Origin: Deinandra increscens subsp. villosa
Taxonomy: Eukaryota; Streptophyta; Magnoliopsida; Asterales; Asteraceae
Direction of reading: 5' to 3'
Length of the DNA: 64,000 nucleotides
Assembly: GCA_039602395.1 (NCBI GenBank)
Contig: JBCNJP010000010.1
Span: 36,916,590-36,980,589 of the forward strand
Position numbers and translations under genes: made by a program
Notes under the pieces: generated by a model
Told to the model about the DNA's origin: nothing
The model's database searches: none
What the model saw: only the letters and a program-made list of their open reading frames with translations
Shown: positions 31,802 through 43,500 of the stretch, piece by piece
Numbering within the stretch: the stretch's first letter is position 1
Layout of the letters: each line of letters begins with the position of its first letter

Positions 31802-33406
31802 ATGGCAGAAGAGATGCTTATCGAAGACATAAAGTATGAACAGGATCATTGTATGCCGGCGTATCTGGAAGACCCGCCAGAAAAACATATGGAGCTTTTC
31901 TACTCTCTAGTGGCCGGAGTGAACACTTGCAAAATCAACCACGCCCTGAGGTCGAATGTGCTTATAGATGAGATGCTGGTCAGAGAGTTCTGGGGCACTG
32001 CTAGAGTCAATGTTGATAAGACAAGGATTACCGCAACTGTCCAGAACAGACAAGTTGTGATTGAAGAAGAAGATATCAGACAAGGGCTAAACATTACTGA
32101 TAAAGCCACTGATCCAATCACATATCCGAAGGAGGTAGTTCTAGCAGGTGCTCAGTCGATGGGATACGAAGGGAAGTTTCCACCAATCTTTAAGAAGCTT
32201 CTGCCGCACTACTGGAGGTGCCTGGCACATTACATGCAGAAGTCATTTCTTGGGAAGAGAACGTGCTTCGACCAGTTAAATCAACTTCATGAAACAGCCT
32301 TCGTAGCATTGGCCTTAGATTGGGATTTCAATTTCTCAAGGATGATGCTAGTTGATTGGATAGGCAATGCAGAGCTGAGTGCCAGAGAACAGTTTCTAAT
32401 GACTCCAAGGTTTGTTCAAATGGTGGTGATGAAGAAATACCCAATGATTGAGGAGAGGGTCGAGAAACTAGACGTGAAGGTGATGGATATTAGAGTATTT
32501 GGCCTGCAAACCCAAGATAGAAAGGGTAAGCATAATTTTGAAGGTAGATTGGAGTGGGCTAAGAGGGGTGCGTTTCCCGAGGTAGCAAGGGAACAAGTGA
32601 TGGATGATTCTGAACCAGAAGCTGACGTGCCTAATGTCAATGCATCCATTGCTGAAGAACAAGACTTAACAGCAACTCCGGCTGTTAATGTGCAAGAAGA
32701 GGATGTTGTTATACCCTCCGATGAAGAGAATGTAATGGATGATATTCTTGCTGGCCAGGAGATCACTGATGATGATATCTATGGGAATCTGGGGCCCCTT
32801 AACCTTAAAAGGTCAAGGGATGACATGATCGGATCATCAGGCAGTGATACAACCCCACCTGAGCTGAATCTGGATGTTGAAGATGTTCTTGAACAACCAA
32901 TTCCTGCACGTGAACCTTCTCCAAGAAAGAGGTCGGATCCAAGAAGCATCAGATTCAAGCTTTCAAAGACAAGCTCAAGCATTTTGTTAGTACATCCAGC
33001 ACGGCCCAGTTCTGAGGGTCCCAGTACTCAAGAAGAAACAACTGCTGAAAATGTACAAGATCAACCTGCTCCTGCTCAGACAGAAACACCACTTCTAACC
33101 GAACGTAGCCCAGTTCGGGAAGAAAGTCAATTCATAGAGGTTGATCACTCATTCGCTGTACCAAGCCTGGTAAGAGTGAGTGCCGCTCCTGTTATTATTC
33201 AGCCTACAGCTATTCCTAGCTTCAGGCCCTTCCAAGCTGCTGAACTTCCGATTGATTTGAGGATAAGCACTGATCCTCATATCAACTTTTTGATATCTCA
33301 GAATCGATTCAGAGAAAATGAGATAAAGGCCCTGAAGGATGAGAACAAAAGGATGAGAGAAAAGGAGGTGTTAGAGGATCTTCGAAGTGCGTGTTGGTAT
33401 AGGTAG
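31802..33406 (+). CDS. Retroelement extra ORF, intact 535-codon frame, FW...PRF type
   Basis: The longest ORF in the window. I prefer ATG 31802 (MAEEMLIEDIKYEQ) to the in-frame ATG 31784, because TCTTTCTCAG immediately before it resembles a 3' splice site. The N-terminal ~210 residues contain VREFWGTARV, TATVQNRQVVIEEEDIRQGLN, FVALALDWDFNFSRMMLVDW and EQFLMTPRFVQM. I recall this pattern in uncharacterised ORFs of Asteraceae LTR elements. The middle is acidic with Pro/Ser-rich stretches. The C-terminus is a short coiled coil (RFRENEIKALKDENKRMREK). No transmembrane segment or enzyme signature is visible. The stop at 33404 lies inside a 45-bp duplication, so the original protein was probably longer. 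Function unknown. Confidence 0.75.
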   Translation: MAEEMLIEDIKYEQDHCMPAYLEDPPEKHMELFYSLVAGVNTCKINHALRSNVLIDEMLVREFWGTARVNVDKTRITATVQNRQVVIEEEDIRQGLNITDKATDPITYPKEVVLAGAQSMGYEGKFPPIFKKLLPHYWRCLAHYMQKSFLGKRTCFDQLNQLHETAFVALALDWDFNFSRMMLVDWIGNAELSAREQFLMTPRFVQMVVMKKYPMIEERVEKLDVKVMDIRVFGLQTQDRKGKHNFEGRLEWAKRGAFPEVAREQVMDDSEPEADVPNVNASIAEEQDLTATPAVNVQEEDVVIPSDEENVMDDILAGQEITDDDIYGNLGPLNLKRSRDDMIGSSGSDTTPPELNLDVEDVLEQPIPAREPSPRKRSDPRSIRFKLSKTSSSILLVHPARPSSEGPSTQEETTAENVQDQPAPAQTETPLLTERSPVREESQFIEVDHSFAVPSLVRVSAAPVIIQPTAIPSFRPFQAAELPIDLRISTDPHINFLISQNRFRENEIKALKDENKRMREKEVLEDLRSACWYR

Positions 33407-33436
33407 AGTTGTTTGTCAAAGGATCTTCGAAGTGCG
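33376..33436. repeat. 45-bp direct duplication at end of extra ORF
   Basis: GGATCTTCGAAGTGCG occurs at 33376 and 33421, 45 bases apart. The intervening sequence introduces the stop codon at 33404. Confidence 0.88.
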
Positions 33437-33509
33437 AGAAGAAAGAGAAAGGCGTACGGGGGAGTCATCAAGGACGGTGTTAGAGGAAATCTGATATCAG
33501 GAGACGTTA

Positions 33510-34196
33510 ATGGACGTTGAAGTCCCACCTTCGGTTAATCAGGGTATCCAATGGATTTTGGATAACGATGACTGTGATCTGAATCAATGGACAAATAGTA
33601 TTTCGATAGACGCCAGTGAGAGCACTGAAAAAGAAGATTCGATAGTAGAGGAGAAAGATCCAGAAGACGACATACCATAGGATAAGGATGCGGAGATTCC
33701 CATGAATGATGACACGGTTGATGAGGATGCATACTTGTCAGATCTAATTTGGGATTGGTCGGAGGAAGATGACGACGTTGTGTGGGATGAAGAGTGTGAG
33801 GATGAGATCACAGCTAGTGCAACCACTAATGAGGTAGCTGAGGATGGATGTGAGGAGGTGCTTCAAAAGGGTGATTCAGATGATTTGTTCGAAGCACAAA
33901 TGGGGGAAATGTTTGGTGAGGAGTGGACAACGATGTCAACAAGAGCGTTAAATGAGGATCAGTTTGACCCGGAGGGTGATTTGCAAAAATTATAAGCTAT
34001 GTTATACGAGGAGTCGATCATAGATGGTGAAAAGTATCCACTCAAGGAAAAGGTTGACCACGAAAGCGAATCTCATACACCAAAGCATGAACCGTACTCA
34101 ATCTCCATTTGGGACGTGCTGCGGTGTGAGAAACAAACGGAGGAGCCTAAGGATGTCCCGCTTGATCTTGTGTTTAGTCCAAGTGTGGGAACGTAA
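33510..34196 (+). pseudogene. Acidic ORF, broken by two in-frame stops
   Basis: ATG 33510 opens a frame (MDVEVPPSVNQGIQWILDND) that continues in the same frame through TAG at 33678 and TAA at 33993 to a final stop near 34194, about 228 codons in all. It is very rich in Asp and Glu (EEDDDVVWDEECEDE). No domain is recognised. It lies directly behind the extra ORF on the same strand, so it is probably a further part of the same element. Confidence 0.55.
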
Positions 34197-35067
34197 GAGG
34201 ATGTAGATTGTAAGATTTACCCGAGGATGAGCTTTATCGTAGTTATTAAGTTAATTCCGGGTAGTTTTAAACACTGGTGGGTTGACTGGTTTATAGGTGT
34301 GATTTTTGAGGTTTGTTAGCTAATGCTTTAGGAATTCTAAACTACTTCATGGTTAGGGCATTAGTTAGTAAGAACATTAAGGAGAAACCCCTGATGCTGT
34401 TGGGTGAATACTTGGGAAAGCCCAAGTTGTAAAATTTGTGTAACTTATTCGTTTAATTTTTTCTTTGTGTGCTATTGTTTGGTTTTCGTGTTTTGTGTTT
34501 TTCGGTGTTTACAGAAAATTCCAGAATTTCAAGAACATTAAATTATGTTTAAAGGATTCCAGGTACACCATTTCTACTTTGTTTATGTTTGTTTTTCTTT
34601 CATCCTTATTTTTAACAATTTCATGATTTTTTTTCGTATTTCGTTTCTAACGTGTTCGGCCGAGTCGAGTTTTGTTTTTTGTCATTGTTTGCAGGCCCGA
34701 TGATATTCAAACATACATGATCAACGAATGAAAGTGGAGGGCGGAGGACGAATAACTCATATGTCATCACAAATTAAAATTAGGGGCGTTCGTTCCTTAC
34801 TTATGTTTGTAAATTACTTATTTTTATTTTTTATTTTTGTGTGCTTTTTAGTCGTTTTTCTGGCTTACATTGGGGACAATGTATCGTTAAGTGTGGGGAT
34901 GGGAGACTTGCGTCTTGAGTCTGTTTAATTTTAGTGTGTCTTTAAAAAAAATTCCAAAAAAAAAAATAAAAAATAAAATAAAAAATAAAAAATTGGTCAA
35001 AAATGTCCAAGAATCTGGCTGCAATTAAATGGAAAATAATAGTACAATCAGGATCAATTTTCTAACT
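34197..35067 (+). other. 3' non-coding region of the same element
   Basis: No gene. It contains GGGGACAATG and a purine tract AAGTGTGGGGATGGGAG (34889-34905). AAGTGTGGGA-like tracts recur at 34177, 37138 and 37377. A T-rich segment lies at 34450-34690 and an A-rich one at 34940-35000. Confidence 0.55.
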
Positions 35068-36575
35068 AAACGAGATGTTTACCCCCTCGCGCGTTGCTGC
35101 GGGGTTGAATTTGTATACTAAATGAAAGTAAAAAAAGTTAAATGATATAAAACGTAAAAGTTGAAAAGTCTCGTAGTTAAAGTATAAAACTATAGAAGTA
35201 TATTAAAAACGAAAGTAGAAAAGATAAAAGTGTCGTGGCCAAATAAAATAAAGTAGAAAAAATAAGGATTATAAAACGTTTCACGGTGGGACACCCATTT
35301 ACCCGTCAGTTTAAGTAATAGACATTTTAATATGGTCAAAGTATTAAACAACAAAAAATAGTGGTCAGAGTCAAAATCTCTAAAAGTATACTAAAACAAA
35401 AGTAGAAAAATTAAGGGTATATAATGTAAAAGTCTAAAAGTTTCATGGTTAAAGTATAAAACTATAAGAAGTATACTAAAATCGAAAGTAGAAAAGCTAA
35501 GGGACATAAAACGTAAAAGTCTAAAAGTTTTGTGGTCAAAGTATAAAACTATAAAAAAAAGTCGTGGCCAAAGTCGAAAATTAAAAAAGTATACTAAAAC
35601 CGAAAGTACAAAAGTTAAGGGGTTTAAAACGTTGGTCAAAGTATAAAAGTATAAAACTATAAAAAAAATATATTAAAACCGAAAGTATTAAGGGGTATAA
35701 AATGTAAAACTCTAAAAGTCACGTGATCAAAGTATTAAAGTAAAAAGTAATAGTGGCGAAGGTATAGAAAGAAATAAAAAAAGACGTGGACCAAAACTGT
35801 AAAATTAAGAAAATATTTGTGGTCGAAATGAAAGAAAGTAAAACTTTACTATTCACCACCAATTCTTATTGTTATATATATAACGAGATGTTTACCATCT
35901 CGCGCGTTGCTGCGGGGTTGAATTTGTATGCTGAACGAAAGTTAAAAAGTTAAGGGATATAAAACGTAAAAGTCTAAAAGTCTCGTGATGAAAGTATAAA
36001 ACTATAAAAGTATACTAAAAACGAAAGTAGAAAAGTTAAAAGTTTCGTGGCCAAAGTAGAAGACAACAAAAGTTAAAGTAAAAAACCTTTAAAAAACGAA
36101 AGTTAAAAAGTTAAGAGGTATAAAACGTAAAAGTCTAATAGTCTTGTGCTAAAAGTATATAACTATAAAAGTATACTAAGAAATGAAAGTAGAAAAGTTA
36201 AAAGTTTCATGGCTAAAGTAGAAGACCACAAAACTTAAAACAAAAAAAAAATAGAAGTTAGAGGGTAGAAAACGTAAAAGTATGAAACATATGTGACTAA
36301 TCTATGAAAACCTAGAGTTTACTATTCTGTTAAAGAAAAAAAAAACATAGTGTTAACGTTTAGGGTAGAAAATGTCAATATGCCAAACTCCGTTAAAAAA
36401 ATGTTAATGTTTAGGGTTATAATTGTCAATATGCCAAACTCTGTTAAATAAAAAAAGTATTAAAGTTTAGGGTAGAAAATGTCAAATACTCAAACTTTCG
36501 TGGCTAAATTATAAGAAATGAAAAGATTACTATACAAGTTCCAAATTTCATTGTATATATATATATAATGTGCAT
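35068..36575. repeat. Two tandem AT-rich repeat units with CpG-rich heads
   Basis: ACGAGATGTTTACC, then CTCGCGCGTTGCTGCGGGG, starts a unit at 35070 and again at 35883, 813 bases apart. Each head is followed by A-rich sequence of short diverged repeats (AAAAGTCTAAAAGT, GTATAAAACTATAAAAGTATAC) and ends in a TATATATA run. Non-coding. Superfamily not established. Confidence 0.75.
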
Positions 36576-37370
36576 AAATGTTAAATAATTGGTTGCTAGT
36601 AGTATCTATAGCTAGTTTCGATGTATTGGTAGACCCAGCTGACTAATTAAGCTTAAAAATCCTTGTGCATCATAAGAAATATAATAAATCATAAAGGAAT
36701 AAAATCAGGATACTTTAGTGGGTTCCCATCTTATTATGAGTGATGTAAACTGAAACTGTCAAAAATAGAGGATAGGTACCTTAGTATTTAAAAGTGTATA
36801 TGTCTCACAAATAAGCACGCCTCTGCCTTTTTATGAAAATAAATCTGACTTTGGTGGCGCTTAAAAAAGTTCATGTTCCATCTATAATTCTGCTTGAGCT
36901 GAGCTAAATACCCTATGTGCTACCCATCGGGTTCGCTCTCAGTGGATGCTCCTCTAGGTGAAGCTCTTAAAACAAAGAGAAAAAATAAATATATATAGCT
37001 CTCAAATAGCAGACCATTCATCCATCATTCCATCCATTTTTAAGACATCTATAGTTTTAAATACTAGGGTAGGAAAATTTAAATGGTTTAACCTGTGCCT
37101 TGAATCTTCAGACGGGATTAGGGTAAGTTTCAATTTTTAAGTGTGGGACACATTAAGTAGAATAATATCTAAATAAATAAATTAATTTGATGCATTTGGG
37201 GCTGAAAGGTTGGTGGTTGGGTTTAATCGGACAGAAATACTGGTGATCGAACTAGTCTATAAGTTTGAGAATATAATTGTGAAGGATTGAATAATGATTT
37301 GAATTGAAATAATAAGTTAGGGGTTAAAAGCTGGTTATGATTCCATTGCGGTATATTTCGAGGACGAAAA
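36576..37370. other. Non-coding sequence before the polypurine tract
   Basis: No supportable gene. It continues the 3' region of the element to its polypurine tract. Confidence 0.45.
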
Positions 37371-37434
37371 AAGAGTAAGTGTGGGATGTTTGATGTGTTG
37401 CAAACACATCTATTTTTCCCATCTAAAGTTGGTT
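37371..37434 (+). repeat. Polypurine tract and 3' LTR stub
   Basis: AAGAGTAAGTGTGGGATGTT (37371-37390) is followed by TGATGTGTTGCAAACACATC..., which matches the first ~40 bases of the solo LTR at 38021. The LTR is then cut off. This identifies the 31802-37390 element as the same or a near family to that solo LTR. Confidence 0.8.
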
Positions 37435-37814
37435 TCCTGATGTATCACCCATTTGATAATGTGTTAAGATGCTGTAAATCATTACTACCACGAACCTTGA
37501 ATTCCGAAACTAACTAATTACCCACTCATGGTATTCTGTCCAGGATTACCGAATAGTGATTATAACATTATATACCCTATTGACTGAAAACAGGAGTCGG
37601 GATTGGAGCTACCAATCAGGACAGGGGCGTTAACCCAATAGATCTATTCACGTGTAATCGTTTCGTTGAAATTAATCAGATTCAATTAAAAGTGGGGCTT
37701 TTGATCATAACATGAATCAACATGAATACGACAAGGTGGACGAATGGTTCATGTAATCAATAACGGTAACTGATTATCTAATTATCAGGCATGATATGAG
37801 TTATAAGAATTCTT
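37435..37814 (-). repeat. Gypsy LTR fragment (LTR-L-like), minus strand
   Basis: It resembles 58430-58640 in order and wording (CCTTGATTTC, ACCCACCCATGG, AGATCTATTCAC blocks), consistent with a shared conserved region of these LTRs. Boundaries are approximate. Confidence 0.6.
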
Positions 37815-38015
37815 GTCACACCCCAACCAACGGCGGAATACGTCGGGGCAAGATGATTGTCCATATGCATACAACACTAATTAATGTTATGATATTCTTA
37901 ATCAACCCATTTCAAAGATAATTCGAGATTTATTACAATACATGACATAAATACAACAATAATGAACAATTAGACTTAATTAATTTGGTCACACTAAGTC
38001 CGCATGCGATCCTAT

Positions 38016-38020
38016 GGTGT
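38016..38020. repeat. Target duplication GGTGT (right copy 41105-41109)
   Basis: GGTGT borders both ends of the element at 38021-41104. The plus copy of LTR-G near 28275 has the site with no insertion. Confidence 0.92.
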
Positions 38021-38682
38021 TGATGTGTTGCAAACACATCTATTTTTTCCGTCTAATTTGTATTGTGATTGAGTCGAGTTTGAGTCATTTTTGTTTGTTT
38101 TTATCTATTTTATAGTATTTGAGTCTTAATTATGTATTAAGTCATTTTTTTATATTTTGGTGTGAGTTTAAATTATTATTTAGCTCAAATTACGTTGTTA
38201 AGTTGAACAGGAGTTGTACCGTTTAAGGGATCAAATTCCATACATGTTATGATGATTTTATTAGTGTTAAATTATCAAGTGAACTACAAAGTTTGAAAAA
38301 CCAAGGTGTTTTATTTGTTTGATTTTTGTTGAATAGAAAATAATAAAATAAAAAAAAAGAAGGTGTACACCCACGTTTGAAATTGTGGAAAACGAATTTA
38401 AATATTTAAACTATGTTATGGCAAATTTGTAATTTACGTTAAATATAGAATATCAATGAAAGCAATTGCAGATGCAATCACGTGGACTACATTGTTTAAT
38501 GGGCTGCAAAATTAATCAAAGAGAAAAGTGGAGTTAAGGGGAGGCGGTATGGTTTGGAGCCAGAGGTCGGTTTTAAGGGGAGCTGGGTGGCTTCGTGTGG
38601 GTCACCATACCGCGTTGAGCGGTTCCCCTTCCTGGCTTCTCTTTCGCGGTTCCACCAGACTTCCAGAAGCCCGCTTGAGCCG

Positions 38683-38690
38683 GCCCAAAC
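38683..38690. repeat. hAT target duplication GCCCAAAC (right copy 39308-39315)
   Basis: A perfect 8-bp duplication, the hallmark length for hAT elements. Confidence 0.95.
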
Positions 38691-39307
38691 CAGGGGCGGA
38701 GCTATGCACAATTGGTCGGGGTCAAGCGACACCAATGGATTTTGAAATCGTAGTGGATAGTATTTAAGCGGATTTTACATTGACACCAATAGTATTATAT
38801 ATTTGACACCAGCGTGAAAATCAAAAATTGATTTAGCCTACCGGTTCGCCAAATTTCATTAAAACCCTCGCTTTCTAATAATAAAGGTCGAGAGGCCGTT
38901 TAGCAACTTTATTTTTTACTCACATACTTGTTTAAGATATATATAAATTCAGACCAAAATGTAGAACATAAATGAATTTTGCCTAGTGGCTTTGTTTCGT
39001 CTATTAAAACTCATGCAGCCTAGCTTTGGAGGTCGCGAGATCGAGGCTCGTAAGTAGCCTCTTTTTTTTCTTTTTTTTTCCTCCTCACATACGTACTTTA
39101 TAAGGGTAAGTAGACTCTTTTTTTTTCTTTTTTATTCCTCCTCACATACGTACGTTTATACGTTCTATGACATATGCCCTAATACCAACAAACCTAATTC
39201 GATTACCGACCCGACCTGGCTCGACCCGAATATTTCGTCATCATCTTGTTAGAAATTCAAACACAAAATAAATGACACCATAGGAAATAATTCCTGGCTC
39301 CGCCACT
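38691..39307. mobile_element. Non-autonomous hAT element (617 bp)
   Basis: CAGGGGCGGAG...CTCCGCCACTG, 11-bp TIRs with one mismatch, flanked by an 8-bp duplication. No transposase. An internal 56-bp direct repeat (GTAAGTAG, T-rich tract, CCTCCTCACATACGTAC) lies at 39050-39160. Confidence 0.93.
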
Positions 39308-40170
39308 GGCCCAAACTATCTATTAATTGTGGATTAAATTTTTTTTTTAAAAAAAAATTAGGAATGTGGCTTCACCAAGCCACACCACAACCATACCATG
39401 TGGTGTGGCTTCACATGGCTCCAAATTGAAGGAATTTTAGTTGGCCGAATATTATTGGTTGATGAACATGGCTCCATCAAGCCATGCTACCACCATACCT
39501 CCTCCCCTTAAGGTGGCTTGCGCAAAAAGGGAGTAGAGAAATATTAAACTGACACCACATCAGAATTTGGAGGAGGGCTCCACGATCAATAAAACCCTAC
39601 GGAGAACAGAAAAAAATAAAGGTTGTTACGCAGAAGTTTCTGACGACAAAGAGCAATTCCGAGAGGGACACCAATTTTTAACCAGAGGAAGGTCAAGAAA
39701 TAATTAGAGATCAACCCGATTCAATCATTCGATTTACATTATCAATTCGGGTTCTTTTCTTTATTTATTTTCTTGATTGATTTTTGGTTTAAAACTATGT
39801 TCTTGATCAAGATTATGACTTTTATTATGATTTTTGTTCTTGACATGGTGGTAGGCTAATTTGATTACACCACCTAGACTAATGATGAATTTTTAGTGTT
39901 AATTGGTTTATTCGGTTTATTACAATTTCTATTGATGGATGATGCTCTTTTAAATTCCTTTAATTTTCTACAATTGAATGCATATGCATGTTTTAATTAG
40001 GGTTTTGAATATTAGTTAATACTTGAGTTGCCTCCGAATGTCTTTCGGGTTGGGTAGTTCATCTAAAGTCGCTAGCTTTAGGGTTAGTAACCAAAGAGTG
40101 GTTTAGGAGACGTCCCGGGCCATAGTTATTAATTAATATTTATTATCTCAATTTTAATGTTCTGCCTTTC

Positions 40171-40509
40171 TAGAGACCCAAAAGGTAATGGATTGTCGGG
40201 TAATCGGGTTAGCTAATGGAATTTAGGAATAATTGTCCCAAAAGGAATTGCCTAGGTTTTATGGTTAGCTTGTTATTTCGTGTTAATTGCAGTTATTAGA
40301 GGTAGCTCCGACTATTTTAGGATGCCTTAGACTGATTCTATAGAGACCCAAAAGGTAATGGATTGTCGGGTAATCGGGTTAGCTAATGGAATTTAGGAAT
40401 AATTGTCCCAAAAGGAATTGCCTAGGTTTTATGGTTAGCTTGTTATTTCGTGTTAATTGCAGTTATTAGAGGTAGCTCCGACTATTTTAGGATGCCTTAG
40501 ACTGATTCG
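40171..40509. repeat. Perfect tandem duplication, 170-bp unit
   Basis: TAGAGACCCAAAAGG starts at 40171 and at 40341. The two units look identical for about 168 bases. Confidence 0.95.
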
Positions 40510-43500
40510 AGGGTGGCTAGGATAGTTGAAGTGGGAAGTACTTAAAAGGTGAACCACTTGTCCGAGCGTTAGAGTAATTAATTAGGAAGAACTCAAAAGG
40601 TGAACTAATCAAGCCGGTAAGCATATTCTAACCGTTAGGTATTCTATCAGTAACATCCGGAGAGTGATTCGGGGGCTCGTAGAGTTTCTATAGGTTGTGT
40701 GTTAAGATCCCGACGCCATCAGAATTGTCATAGCCGAGTATGGTTGTTAATATTAATTAGGAATCTAGGTCTAGGTGGTACCCTTCTCATTTCTGAAGTC
40801 GTCTAAAGTTCTCAGTCGTCAGTTGTTAGTTAGTTAGTTAGTTAAGTTAGTTTTTTAAATTCTAAATTCACTTTTTAAATCAAAGTACTCAAATTTCCCA
40901 TTCATAGAGTCCTAGGTTAGAGTCTAGCTATCTAGTATCCTTAGGGTTCGATATCTGGTCTTCTGTAGCTATACTGCCACCGATAGGTACAATTGCCTTA
41001 GGTTCGGTCTAGTTTTAGGAGTTTCGGTAAAATTAGGTGTGTATAGGTCTAGGTTTAGGTCTAGGATATTTTTATTATTTTTAGGTGTAGTCCCGAACAC
41101 ATCAGGTGTCATCAGCAAGAAGTCATCAACTAACAGCAATCCTGCAACATGTATAAAATAAAGGTTAACTACGAGTAGTTGGTGAGTAAACATAAGTTTA
41201 GTGTGATACATAGGTTAAAAACATGTGAGTCAATGAGTTAAGAGCAATCGAGTAAGGAAAACCAGTGAATGAGATAAACAGTATGATCCAACCCTGACTT
41301 CAAGGTTTCCAATCACAAGGCGCCAAAGCCAAGGCAGACCAAGTGGGCTTTTCAAGCCAATAGATCTATTACCGTAACCCTGGATTTTTACAGTTAATGT
41401 CACACGAGGTCGTTCTAGAGGTCGTTCACAATCATAACACATAGAGCACATAGGTTCACATACCAAATCACAATTAACAACATAGAGTTCGCATGTAGTT
41501 TCCGAGTAAAGAATATCGAGTATTGGTTATGAATACGATACATGTTGCACCCCAAAACATTGAAATGAAAAAGGGGCTATGAATACTCACCTGATGTGGA
41601 GACACAATTTGAGGAAAAGACACCACGAATAGAGGTAAGGTAAACCCGATGATAAACTTGACGACTAGAAGAGATAGAAAGATGAATAATTAAATGATTA
41701 ATTAAATGAATAAATAATTTAATTCATGACACAACCGACTCGACGACTCGATAGTGATTCGATGAGAAGATACGTACGGTAAGGGTCCAATTCCAAACTA
41801 AAGGTAAGGTCAAAGGGTCCTAATTTGATTACTAATATGAAAGTCAAACATGATCGAACGTAAGTCATCATGGGCAAACATGGTCAAACAGAAGTCAACA
41901 TGGTCAAACAAGATCAAGGTACATCAAATTTTAACATACGAGACCAGATCTAACATACGTTACCATGGATTATATATATATATATATATGAATCTAGCAT
42001 GGACCTAGTCAAATCTACCATGAATTAGTCAAATCTAGCATGATAGTCAACTTTTGGGCATAAAGCAAACCCTAATTAGCATGCATGGGTGAATCTAACT
42101 TTATCAACAAATAAAAGTACATAATTTGATGATCCCACATATAGGTCTAACATTTCATATCAAGAATATTATAGATCTAAACATTTTATGATGTAAAAAT
42201 GTCATCTTGATGATTATGACACACAATTCTAGCCCTAGATGATACACATCTTGAGATCCAGTCATTTTAACACATAAAACCCAACCTTGATGCTCATAAC
42301 ACATGGGTCTGGTCCGAAATAACATTCATGAGGTAGATCAAGTCCATTTGAAACATAAAAATGAAACCTTGGCGAGAAAATCCCTAGATCTAACCCTAAA
42401 TGACGTGCTTTTCATAGATCTAGTCATTTTATCCCATAAAACTCCAATCTTTATCAAAGAATGCCATAGATCTATATCATATCAATGATTCATCATGTTC
42501 TAATCTCAGATCCATGATCAAAATCACAACTTTCATGAAGATCCATACATCAATTTGCTTGAAAAACCTAGATCTATGGAGATCTCATCATGGATTTAAG
42601 TGAAATGGCAAAATCATGTAAAAAGATGAACCTTTACTCATATAAACCCTAGATCTATCAAATACAACAAGGATCCATGCCAAAAGTCATATAAAGTTCA
42701 GATCTTGATGAGGGTAAAAGAGAAAATTCAAGTTGCAACAACATAGTTTGAAGATCACAAACCGAAATGGATGATTATAGCTTGATCCTAAGCAATAAAG
42801 CCTTGATCTTGGACCTCAAATCTTCAAAGTAGGGGATCTCTAAGGGTTCCAGCCGTTCATGGCCGTTTAGGAGTGTTTTGGGGTGAAATGGGAGGCTAGT
42901 GGAGACATAAAGTGCTTTAATAGGTGCATTTTAGGGTTTTGCTAGAAATATACTTCCTAGCGTATCGCCTAGGAGTCCCTGGAGCTCTAGGCGATATGCC
43001 TAGAGCCTCCTGGACGGCTCCTTGGCTTTTCGCTTCGTTCCGCGCTCTAGATTTGTCATTTTTTGATGTTTTCGAGTCCCATTTCTTCCCAAATCACTCA
43101 ATTAAGGGTCCCATCATGTCCATAACATTAAATCCACTCAAAATGATAACAAATATGTCACGAAACTCAAACGTATGCGCAAATTAGGTCAAAACATGCA
43201 ATTTTGGTTGGTTTTGGCGTACGTATCGGTTTTGGGCAATTCACCAACGATTCGCGACTCTATCAATTGTGTGATGACTCATGACATGATAATTGATTAT
43301 TAGACTCATAAAAATGTTGAAATTGATATACTGTGACTAAATACGAGATTCCCGGTAAATGACAAATCGCGTACCGAAATCGCGTAAAAACCCGAAATTG
43401 CTTTATTTTCAATTTGAGACATCGAATTTGATTCCAATTGATTGAAATTATGTATTCAGTTTTGAAAATCGATTATAAATCATTTAGATCCATTAATTAG

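Larger units (their letters stand above)
38534..39511. mobile_element. MITE with TTAA-bordered TIRs, split by a hAT element
   Basis: TTAAGGGGAGGCGGTATGG at the left and CCATACCTCCTCCCCTTAA at the right are inverted repeats with one mismatch over 19 bases. Without the hAT insert it is about 350 bp. A TTA or TAA duplication fits PIF/Harbinger (Tourist-like) MITEs, but because the TTAA edge is palindromic the exact duplication is ambiguous. Confidence 0.75.
38021..41104 (+). mobile_element. Solo LTR (3084 bp), TGATGTG family
   Basis: Starts TGATGTGTTGCAAACACATC and ends GAACACATCA, with a 5-bp duplication. The orientation follows the polypurine-tract stub at 37391, which has the same start. The first 20 bases are themselves a near-perfect hairpin and the last ten repeat one arm. 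It hosts a MITE (38534-39511) and a 170-bp tandem duplication (40171-40509). No coding region. Confidence 0.9.
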
